Positions 57,068-64,000 of a stretch of DNA of 64,000 nucleotides are shown here, one piece after another. The DNA is from Herminiimonas sp. (GTDB lineage: Bacteria > Pseudomonadota > Gammaproteobacteria > Burkholderiales > Burkholderiaceae). A program made the position numbers and the translations under genes. The notes under the pieces are model-generated. The model made no database searches. It saw only the letters and a program-made list of their open reading frames with translations, and was not told the DNA's origin. The DNA lies in NCBI RefSeq assembly GCF_030655415.1, contig NZ_JAURVN010000002.1, positions 186,001-250,000 on the forward strand. The letters are read 5' to 3'. Each line of letters starts with the position of its first letter. Positions within the stretch are counted from its first letter, which is position 1.

Positions 57068-59080
57068 ATGGCTATATCACGGTCAAAAAAAATACTATTG
57101 TCGAGCCTCTTGGCGTTGCTGTTGATAGCCGCGATTGTTGTTATCGTGATTCTGACTTTTGACTGGAATCGACTAAAACCAACCATCAATCAGCGTGTAA
57201 GCGATGCAACAGGACGCGTGTTCGAAATTCGCGGCGATTTGAGCATGGACTGGAAGCGCGCCGAGGGCGAAGATAGTTGGCACGCGTGGATTCCGTGGCC
57301 GCGTCCTTCTGCCAGCGACATTGTGATGAGCAATCCGGACTGGGCGAAAACCGGGCCGCAAATGGTTACGCTCAAGCAGGTGACGTTCTCTATCAATCCC
57401 TTTCCTTTGCTGATCAAAAAAGCCGTATTGCATGAGCTCGATGTCGACGGTCTGGATTTGGGCCTGGAGCGAACCACGGATGGCAAAAACAACTGGTCCT
57501 TCAAGAAGGATGATGACGAGCCGTCAGCCTGGACGTTTGAGTTTGGCAAATTGGTACTAAAGCAAGCCGATTTGCGTTACCTCGATCCAAACATCAAACT
57601 GGATTTGAAAGCCACCGCGCAGACGCTCGACGATAATAATCCAAAAGGTTATGGCCTTCAATTTACAGCGGGCGGTACCTACAATAACGCGCCCATCACC
57701 GGCGGCGGCAGAACCGGCGGCATTTTGTCATTGAGAGACAAGGGCGCTATTTTCCCGGTGCAAGCCAACGTCCATATCGGTAAAAACACAATCGGCGTCG
57801 AGGGCAACATTACCCAACCAACTGCGGTTACCGCAATCGATCTCAATTTGACATTGGCCGGTCCAAGCATGGCTAACTTGTATCCGTTGACCGGCGTGCT
57901 GCTGCCAGATACACCGCCATATGCCACAAAAGGACATCTGATCGGGAATCTGAACGGCGATAGCAGCACCTGGAAATATGAAAAATTCACCGGTAAGGTG
58001 GGCGAAAGCGATCTCGCCGGCACGCTCGAATACCTCGTGCAAAAACCTCGCCCGCTATTGCGCGGCGCGATGGTTTCCAACCAGTTGCGGCTCGAAGACC
58101 TAGGTGCGGTTGTCAAAGCTGATAGCAACGCCGAAAAGAAAAATCGCGATGCCAAAGCCGTGCAGCCTGATGCCAAAGCTTTGCCGACCGAGCAGTTCAC
58201 GACAGAAAAATGGGGCGCGATGGATGCAGACGTCAAATTTACCGGCCGTAGAATTATTCGCGATGCAGCATTGCCGATTGACGATCTGGTGACCGAGATA
58301 CACATGAAGGACAAGGTTTTGACGCTGACGCCGCTGAACTTCGGTGTGGCAGGTGGCGACCTTACCTCTAACATTAAGCTCAACGGGCAATCGAATGTCA
58401 TTCAGGCAGAAATCAAAACGGCCGCACGGCATTTAAAGATCAAGCAGCTTTTCCCGACGCTGGAAACTATGCAAGCCAGCCTGGGTGAAGTGAATGCAGA
58501 TGCATCTTTATCCGGTACCGGTAACTCAATAGCCGCGATGTTGGCCTCGGCTAACGGTGAGGTGAAGGGCGCCGTCACCCAAGGTTCTGTTAGTAAATTC
58601 ATTTTGGAAGCAGCAGGTTTGAATGTTCCTAACGCGGTGTTTGCGAAATTATTTGGTGACAAGCAGGTGCAGTTGAATTGTCTTGCAAGTGACTTTGAAG
58701 TTAAATCCGGGCTCATGCAAACCGAATATTTTGTGATGGATACAGATGACGCGGTTGTCGCTATCGATGGAACGATCAACTTGTCAACTGAAGCAATGAA
58801 TCTTGATGTGCGTCCGAAGACAAAAGGACTGCGTATCATCTCTTTGCGTTCTCCCTTGTATGTAAAAGGCACTTTCAAAAATCCGGATATTGGTCTGCAC
58901 AAAGGTGCACTTGCGGCCAAAGCAGGCGGTGCGATTGCATTGGGAGCTTTGACGCCGCTGGCAGCAGTTATTCCTTTAATTAATCCAGGGCGGACTGAGG
59001 CAATCGATTGCGCGAAATTACTGGCAGACTACAAAGAAAAACCGAAAGCGCCGCCACCCGGCCAGAAAAAGGTCGATTGA
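57068..59080 (+). CDS. AsmA family protein
   Basis: 670-residue AsmA-like protein. A basic N-terminus and TM helix (ILLSSLLALLLIAAIVVIVIL) anchor it in the inner membrane, and the long beta-rich body is in the periplasm. Family markers are FDWNRLKPTINQRVSDATGRVFEIRGDL near the N-terminus and VAIDGTINLSTEAMNLDVRPKTKGLRI…SPLYVKGTFKNPDIGLHKGAL near the C-terminus. Related proteins (YhdP, TamB-like repeats) help to move or balance outer-membrane phospholipids. Length is within the family range. It is a single gene on the plus strand. Confidence 0.9.
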   Translation: MAISRSKKILLSSLLALLLIAAIVVIVILTFDWNRLKPTINQRVSDATGRVFEIRGDLSMDWKRAEGEDSWHAWIPWPRPSASDIVMSNPDWAKTGPQMVTLKQVTFSINPFPLLIKKAVLHELDVDGLDLGLERTTDGKNNWSFKKDDDEPSAWTFEFGKLVLKQADLRYLDPNIKLDLKATAQTLDDNNPKGYGLQFTAGGTYNNAPITGGGRTGGILSLRDKGAIFPVQANVHIGKNTIGVEGNITQPTAVTAIDLNLTLAGPSMANLYPLTGVLLPDTPPYATKGHLIGNLNGDSSTWKYEKFTGKVGESDLAGTLEYLVQKPRPLLRGAMVSNQLRLEDLGAVVKADSNAEKKNRDAKAVQPDAKALPTEQFTTEKWGAMDADVKFTGRRIIRDAALPIDDLVTEIHMKDKVLTLTPLNFGVAGGDLTSNIKLNGQSNVIQAEIKTAARHLKIKQLFPTLETMQASLGEVNADASLSGTGNSIAAMLASANGEVKGAVTQGSVSKFILEAAGLNVPNAVFAKLFGDKQVQLNCLASDFEVKSGLMQTEYFVMDTDDAVVAIDGTINLSTEAMNLDVRPKTKGLRIISLRSPLYVKGTFKNPDIGLHKGALAAKAGGAIALGALTPLAAVIPLINPGRTEAIDCAKLLADYKEKPKAPPPGQKKVD

Positions 59081-59138
59081 TGCTCTAAGGTCAGACAAGT
59101 TTCTTATTGGGATTCACTGTCACAACCAGAGGGGAATC

Positions 59139-59626
59139 TTGTGGGATTACATCATTCCCAAGACAATCTTGGTAGTAGACGACGAACCTCTCGTTTGTAT
59201 GGTCGTTGTAGAAATTCTAAAAGAGCGCGATTACCACACAGTAGAGTCTCGAGACGGTGCTTCCGCCATGAAGGCTTTTAGCGCGTTTCCCGTAATTGAT
59301 CTAGTGATTACGGATGTTGGCCTTCCAAATGGAATGAATGGAAGGCAGTTGCCGACGCTATTAGAACGCAGCGGCCAAGAACTCCCGTACTGTTCATTAC
59401 CGGTTACGCTGAGAACGCGGTGTTAAACCACGGGCATCTTGAGCAAGGGATGCAAGTACTGACCAAACCGTTCGCCCCGGATACTTTAGTACATAGGGTG
59501 ACCACGTTGCTAAATCCCTTTTACAGCTTTGAAGCCCCACTAACCCAGTTTCGGTTCGAAGCAGCTGTTTTTTTGCCTTCAATATTAGTAATTATCTTAA
59601 TAATTTGTAATGCGAATAGGGTGTAG
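59139..59626 (+). pseudogene. single-domain response regulator broken by a 1-base deletion
   Basis: The first frame from a TTG at 59139, with AGAGGGGAATC before it, encodes the first half of a receiver domain: TILVVDDEPLVCMVVVEIL with acidic pair, and the phosphoacceptor region LVITDVGLPNGMNGRQ. After that the frame is wrong and stops at 59426. The next frame gives VADAIRTQRPRTPVLFITGYAENAV and TKPFAPDTLV, the second half with the conserved Lys, so one base is lost at about 59349-59351 after CAG TT. The tail after the receiver end runs on to 59626 with unrelated residues, so the original stop may be missing too. Confidence 0.75.
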
Positions 59627-59680
59627 GTGAATTAGGTTCGACGCAGTTCAATACGACGATACTTCATCGTCATACGAAGG

Positions 59681-60475
59681 TTAAATCCAAGCTTCTGCTT
59701 CTACAATGCCAAGGGACTTAAATGCCGGTTTGCAAAAAAGGTAGCCTTGCATTAACTCAATCCCCACCGCGCGCAAAAAATCCCGCTCTGGCTTTGTTTC
59801 AATCCCCTCTGCTATTAGAACGATATCAAGTTTGCGACACATTTGGACGATGCCCTCGACAATCGTTTGTCGAGATTTGCTAGCATCAACATTTCGCACA
59901 AGATCCATGTCTATTTTAATGATGTGCGGCTGATATTCGGCTAGTAGATTCAATCCCGCATACCCGGCCCCGAAGTCATCGATTGCAGTACGAAAGCCAA
60001 GCCGACGATATTCATTAAAAATATTGACTAAATGAGGACGATCTTCAACTTTTTCGCCTTCAGTAACTTCAAATATGATGTTTTCGATTGGGAATCCATA
60101 CTTTCGCGCTGCTGCTAGTGTGGTTCGAATACAAGCTTCTGGGCGATACACGGCGTTAGGCAAAAAATTGATCGACAAGAGGCTCTTCATTTCAAGCCCT
60201 GCTGCAGTCTCGACGGCTTTGACTCGACAAGCTTGATCAAATGTATAGCGATTCGATTCAGTGACTTGTGAAAGGACGGAGTAGGCGGATTCTCCAAAAG
60301 GACCTCTCACCAATGCTTCATGAGCGTAAATCGTCTGAGTGACAACATTAACAATGGGCTGAAAGGCAAATTCAAAATCAAAGATTGGCTTATCTGTTTT
60401 TAGGCATTCCCTACAGCCAACGGTGTCCTTGTTTGGAGCGATCATGCGTGCCTCATCGTTGGGAAATATGTGCAT
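59681..60475 (-). CDS. EAL domain cyclic di-GMP phosphodiesterase
   Basis: 264-residue stand-alone EAL domain that hydrolyses c-di-GMP. All usual active-site motifs are visible: AHEALVRG (EAL), LSINFLPNAVY (metal Asn), IIFEVTEGE (Glu), IDDFGAGYAGLN (Asp pair), HIIKIDMDLV (catalytic Lys), IAEGIET (Glu) and MQGYLF (Gln). The N-terminal 25 residues include CREC, a possible metal or thiol site. An inner ATG at residue 11 is also possible. No GGDEF domain is fused. Activity is expected. Confidence 0.92.
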   Translation of the reverse strand: MHIFPNDEARMIAPNKDTVGCRECLKTDKPIFDFEFAFQPIVNVVTQTIYAHEALVRGPFGESAYSVLSQVTESNRYTFDQACRVKAVETAAGLEMKSLLSINFLPNAVYRPEACIRTTLAAARKYGFPIENIIFEVTEGEKVEDRPHLVNIFNEYRRLGFRTAIDDFGAGYAGLNLLAEYQPHIIKIDMDLVRNVDASKSRQTIVEGIVQMCRKLDIVLIAEGIETKPERDFLRAVGIELMQGYLFCKPAFKSLGIVEAEAWI

Positions 60476-60796
60476 TTTGATGCGGACTCGTTAAATTTTT
60501 ATCCCCAGAACAGCACATTGTATTTGTTGATGAAATTTGATTTCCTAACAATGGGAAGTGAAATTTTTAGTGTGCTTTACTTGATGTGGACTCAACACTG
60601 TTCTAGTTAACTTATGATTCCTTAAATGGCTCGCACGCCTTCAACACATCACTGATAGTACGTCAGATCAAGTTTCGGCAGGTTAAAAGCTACTCAATGC
60701 TACTGACGAGGTCAGCCTTAATGACATTATTTTTTTGTCTACCACCCGCCAGCAGCTGCCATACCATAGATTTTTTATAATTGAGTCAACTTGAGC
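60476..60796. other. intergenic region, nothing seen
   Basis: 321 AT-rich bases between the EAL gene and the NTF2-like gene, both on the minus strand. No gene or hairpin was recognised. Confidence 0.3.
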
Positions 60797-61189
60797 TTAC
60801 CTCGGCGGCAGTGCGCGAACTTCCATTTTGTGAATTAGTCCATCGACAATGGTGAAGCGATGGCCAACGTGTTCGCTTGCCACAACCGTCCCTTCCATAT
60901 TGCGCACGACTTGATGCACCTTAACTAATATGTGCCCATTGTTGTCTGAATAAAAATCAACGGGTTCTACCTTAGGATTAATTTCGCTCCATTGCTCCGT
61001 CCAGTAAGCACAGACTTCCTCAGGTCCACAGACAAAACCTCCCTTGAACGCGCGCGGCCACGCAACGTCTCTCGTCATTAAGGCGAGCGCAGCTTCAATG
61101 TCTCTTGCGTTAAAAGCCGCGTAGGCGGCACGTAACAATGTGATGTGCTCTGCAAGTGGATGCCCTATTTGGTGTCCTGAATTATTCAT
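60797..61189 (-). CDS. NTF2-like / SnoaL-type protein
   Basis: 130-residue cone-shaped NTF2-superfamily protein of the SnoaL-like type. The helical N-terminus HITLLRAAYAAFNARDIEAALALMTRDVAWPRAFKGG is typical, followed by the sheet HILVKVHQVVRNMEGTVVASEHVGHRFTI. Many relatives are ketosteroid-isomerase-type enzymes or of unknown role. AAAGGATTC precedes the ATG. It is divergent from the ECF sigma pseudogene, whose C-terminal segment may itself be SnoaL-like. Confidence 0.85.
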   Translation of the reverse strand: MNNSGHQIGHPLAEHITLLRAAYAAFNARDIEAALALMTRDVAWPRAFKGGFVCGPEEVCAYWTEQWSEINPKVEPVDFYSDNNGHILVKVHQVVRNMEGTVVASEHVGHRFTIVDGLIHKMEVRALPPR

Positions 61190-61316
61190 ATGAATCCTTT
61201 CGATGTAGAGTTAATCTTTTAATGGCGAAGCAAATGCTTGACGACTTGAAGTGGTCTTACGTGACGACAAAAAATAAATACATCGTTGGTGTCACATTCG
61301 ACTGTCTTCAAGCGTC

Positions 61317-62041
61317 ATGCAAAATAATGTCCTAATAGAAGAAGTCATCATGCGACCAAATATTCCTAAAACTAGTGTTTTGTTTGAAGAGCTACGCCCT
61401 CGACTCAAGGCGATTAGCCTCCGAATTGTCGGCAATGAGGCTGAAGCTGAGGATGTCGTACAGGATTGTTTTTTTAAATGGCACGCTCATGAACCGAACG
61501 TCTTCACGACGCCTGTAGCTTGGCTAACCAAGATTGTGCAAAATCGGTCAATTGATCAACTGCGTAAACGGGCTCGAGAAACAATGCAATGCAGTGCGCC
61601 ACGGAGTTGACATTTCATGTGCCACCGCCAGAACCCTACGATAATCTGATGCGAAGCGCTGAACTTGGCGAGGCTCTCGATCACATATTTTCATGTCTTT
61701 CACCGGTCGAACGGTTGGTGCTGATCCTGCATGAAGTGTTGGATTGCGAACATGCTGAGATTGCCACTATGCTTGGCAAGAAGACAGAAAATACGCGTCA
61801 ATATCTAGCGAGAGCACGCCGTCGGTTGAGGGTGGACAATAGTCTCGAGTCACCAGACGAAAAACTTTGTCGCGATTTGATAGCTCGCTTTCAAGCAGCA
61901 CTCAACGGTAGGGACATACCGGCGATGATTATGCTTCTGGCAGATGATCAACCGGTGTTTGTTCATAAACCCACACAACTACGGATCCGGACACATGCTT
62001 GTGCAAATGATGCGTGTTTTGAACTCGAATTGGCTGCATAA
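61317..62041 (+). pseudogene. ECF sigma factor split by a frameshift
   Basis: The first frame (61317-61610) encodes sigma region 2, with LFEELRPRLKAISLRIVG and AEDVVQDCFFKWHAHEP. The second, one base different (61589-62041), holds region 4 with LSPVERLVLILHEVLDCEHAEIATMLGKKTENTRQYLARARRRL and a C-terminal LIARFQAALNGRDIPAMIMLL stretch like the SnoaL part of ECF41-type factors. A 1-base deletion near 61585 explains the split. The overlap is 22 bases, and the second frame has its own ATG, so a short independent product cannot be fully excluded. Confidence 0.72.
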
Positions 62042-62107
62042 ATTCTCGTCGTACTTCAGATTCTTTCTATCGGTAACACGTTAGGTATTCATGTTTTCAT
62101 ACGACCA

Positions 62108-62343
62108 ATGACCATTAATGACTACGATTTAGTCATTAGTCTGATGAGACAAATTCCTGGTGTAACTTTTCGAGACGCAGATTCCCTAGAAAATACAGTG
62201 CGCTACTTAGAGAGAATCCGAGTCTTAATTTCGTTGCTACCGATGGAGAGAATGTCGTCGGTTGCGTTATGTTTGGACATGACGGACACCGCGGTTACTG
62301 GCAGCATCTCGTTGTGCGCGCCGATTACCGAAGAATGCAGTAG
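62108..62343 (+). pseudogene. GNAT acetyltransferase broken by single-base deletions
   Basis: The first frame MTINDYDLVISLMRQIPGV, then FRDADSLENTVRYLER, matches the N-terminus of YpeA-type GNAT proteins and then derails. Near 62215 (AGAGAA before TCCG) one A is missing; the next frame gives SLNFVATDGENVVGCVMFG, GYWQHLVVRADYRR, the acetyl-CoA-binding beta strand 4 region, and stops at 62343. A further missing A near 62334 would allow YRRNAVGA, a fitting version of the R-x-x-G-x-G/A pyrophosphate loop. The C-terminal half is not recognisable. Confidence 0.65.
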
Positions 62344-62350
62344 GAGCTGA

Positions 62351-62676
62351 AATTATTCCGTTCGAGAGTTTACAATAACAGCCGAATAAGCGGCTGCTTG
62401 GGTCTAACCGGACATTCCAATACAACCATTTCATTTTCGAAGTTCGGGAGTATTTATAATTGGCGGTCCTAGGGTAACAAAGTTATTCTAAGACAACGCC
62501 ATTACCAATCAATTCCTTGAACCTAACGGATTTGAGCAGGGTCATCTGTTTCCAGATGGAACAAACGGTCAGTGACATTAAATACTTGCAGTCATCGAGT
62601 CATTAGTCACGGCAGTTTAGTTCGTGGGACACCATCGTAGGACAATACCTTTGTACTTACCGAGATAGAGCAGTTT
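62351..62676. other. intergenic region, nothing certain
   Basis: 326 bases after the GNAT remnant, up to the kinase start. It may hide the eroded end of the GNAT gene. No other gene, hairpin or RNA was recognised. Confidence 0.3.
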
Positions 62677-64000
62677 ATGGATACAGAGCAAAATATAGGT
62701 GCGATGCTTGATGATGAGATACGCAAGCGGAAGCAGGCCGAAGCTGCGCTGGTAGCCCGAGACCGCGAGTTCATCGATTTCGTGGAAAATGCCGCTGTCG
62801 GCCTGCATCAAGTTGGTTTTGATGGAACGATACTGTGGGCCAATAAAGCTGAACTTGATCTTTTGGGTTACACGCCCGAGGAGTATATCGGACGCAATAT
62901 TACGGAGTTTCATGCGGACGCCTCAACAATAGATGACATTTTGTGCCGACTAACCGCAGGTGACACCATCCTCGACTATCCTGCACGCTTGAAATGCAAA
63001 GATGGTCGCGTCAAACATGTGCTTATCCATTCGAACGGCCGCTTTGAAAATGGAAAGTTAATCTACACGCGCTGTTTCACTCGAGATGTCACCGATAAGA
63101 TCATTCGGGAGCAAGTGCTGAGCGAACGGAATAATTTACTTCTGCAGGCTCCTGTCGCTACTGCCCTTCTAATTGGTCCCGAGTTTACTTTTGAGTTAGC
63201 GAACGATATGTATAAACATATCGTTGGAAGAAACGAGTTAGAAGGTAAGAGCTATTTAGAAGTATTTCCGGAGCTAAGAGGCACACCCCTGCCCGGCATT
63301 TTGCAGAAGGTCTATGAGACAGGCGAAGCATTCGCCTCTGACGAGTATCAAGTGAAGCTGGTGAAAGACGGAAAGCAGGAAGATATTGTTCTTAAGTTCA
63401 ACTTGCAGGCGCTAAGGGGCGCCTCCGGTGACATCGTCGGCATGATGGCTGTGGCGGTGGATATCACAGAGCTCGTTCAGTCTAGAGAAGCACAGAAACA
63501 CAGCCAGGTCGAGCGCGAGACATTACTGCGGAAATTGGAAGACTCAGATCGTGCAAAAGACGAGTTTCTAGCAATTCTGGGTCATGAGCTGCGTAATCCG
63601 CTATCCCCAATCGTTACTGCACTAGATTTGATGAAGTTGCGCGGTGACGTAGGCTCGACCAAAGAGTACGGCATACTTCAGCGGCAGGTTAAGCATTTAC
63701 TTCGACTCGTAGATGATTTGCTTGATGTCTCACGTATCACACGCGGCAAAGTGGATTTGCGCAAAAGTACTGTTGTAGTCCGTGAGGTTATCAAGAAGGC
63801 AGTAGAAATGGTCAGCGTACTGGCTGAACAGAAGCATCACACGCTTCATATTGATGATCAAGCGCTAGGACTTGAGTGGTACGGAGACCCGATCAGACTG
63901 TCGCAAGTGATCTCGAATTTGTTGACCAATGCAGTTCACTACACTCCAAACGGAGGACATATAACGTTGAGGTGCTGGAAGGAAGATAATCAGGTTTGTA
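62677..64000 (+). CDS. PAS-PAS sensor histidine kinase, 3'-truncated by the window edge
   Basis: An open frame from an ATG at 62677 to the end of the window (441 codons), read directly from the sequence. The N-terminal helix is charged (DEIRKRKQAEAALVARDREF), followed by PAS 1 (FVENAAVGLHQVGFDGTILW, with ANKAELDLLGYTPEEYIGRN), its PAC block FTRDVTDKIIREQ, a second PAS-like domain (LLLQAPVATALLIGPEFTFE), then VAVDITELVQSREAQ. The HisKA phospho-site is FLAILGHELRNPLSPIVTALDLM, and the HATPase domain begins with GDPIRLSQVISNLLTNAVHY. It is soluble by eye. A receiver domain may follow beyond the window. The ribosome-binding site is weak. Confidence 0.85.
   Translation, partial: MDTEQNIGAMLDDEIRKRKQAEAALVARDREFIDFVENAAVGLHQVGFDGTILWANKAELDLLGYTPEEYIGRNITEFHADASTIDDILCRLTAGDTILDYPARLKCKDGRVKHVLIHSNGRFENGKLIYTRCFTRDVTDKIIREQVLSERNNLLLQAPVATALLIGPEFTFELANDMYKHIVGRNELEGKSYLEVFPELRGTPLPGILQKVYETGEAFASDEYQVKLVKDGKQEDIVLKFNLQALRGASGDIVGMMAVAVDITELVQSREAQKHSQVERETLLRKLEDSDRAKDEFLAILGHELRNPLSPIVTALDLMKLRGDVGSTKEYGILQRQVKHLLRLVDDLLDVSRITRGKVDLRKSTVVVREVIKKAVEMVSVLAEQKHHTLHIDDQALGLEWYGDPIRLSQVISNLLTNAVHYTPNGGHITLRCWKEDNQVC

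Noticed and set aside
61317..62041. Programmed frameshift in the sigma factor
   Set aside because: No slippery heptamer with a stem-loop was seen at the overlap, and neighbouring genes show similar single-base losses.
62617..62913. Minus-strand 98-codon frame over the kinase start
   Set aside because: Overlaps the PAS-domain coding frame at 62677-64000, which has clear family motifs.

Overview
This window is a chromosomal replication-origin neighbourhood of a betaproteobacterium, most likely Burkholderiales/Oxalobacteraceae (Herminiimonas/Janthinobacterium-like). The placement is inferred from the gene repertoire (monomeric isocitrate dehydrogenase, OmpW, no recF between dnaN and gyrB, many Cache/PAS signalling proteins) and moderate GC; no database search was possible. 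The core is gyrB-dnaN-dnaA on the minus strand, facing away from rpmH-rnpA-yidD-yidC-mnmE on the plus strand. A phased DnaA-box cluster lies between dnaA and dnaN, and a single consensus box lies between dnaA and rpmH.

Left arm (1-20.5 kb): two M20 metallohydrolases (a 5'-cut N-carbamoyl amino acid/allantoate amidohydrolase and an ArgE/DapE-like enzyme); OmpW; a SAM methyltransferase; and a chemoreceptor with a second Cache domain at its cytoplasmic C-terminus. Next comes a tandem glycine riboswitch heading a GltIJKL-type ABC importer operon that ends in a D-threonine/3-hydroxyaspartate aldolase-type enzyme, whose reaction yields glycine. Then follow small lipoproteins and hypothetical proteins, a CAP-domain/thioredoxin-reductase-like flavoprotein without the CxxC pair, DUF427, a Lys/Ala-rich histone-like protein, BrkB/YihY, a hemerythrin protein and an old-yellow-enzyme.

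Accessory insert (20.5-26.1 kb): a 1521-residue protein with an N-terminal PD-(D/E)xK-like nuclease domain, a STAND/NACHT-type ATPase and a very long helical C-terminal region, followed by a three-TM membrane protein. It looks like an Avs-like antiphage system lodged beside gyrB, and is the best candidate for a little-described system here.

Right arm (36.5-56.1 kb): monomeric Icd, a 41-residue exported peptide, a Lar-like zinc ribbon protein, DUF4153, a single-domain asparaginase, an unusual soluble double-Cache/CheW protein, MOSC, a D-2-hydroxyacid dehydrogenase, DUF2061, DUF1428, PAP2, TesB, a luciferase-like monooxygenase, MgtC and a PAS-PAS hybrid histidine kinase.

Right end (56.1-64 kb): AsmA and an EAL phosphodiesterase are intact, but at least five short genes are broken by single-base deletions or a nonsense codon (a small hypothetical gene, a DUF3606 gene, a response regulator, an ECF sigma factor and a GNAT acetyltransferase). 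This is either a decaying segment or a patch of poor sequence. The window ends inside another PAS/histidine kinase gene. No rRNA, tRNA, CRISPR array or insertion sequence was recognised.
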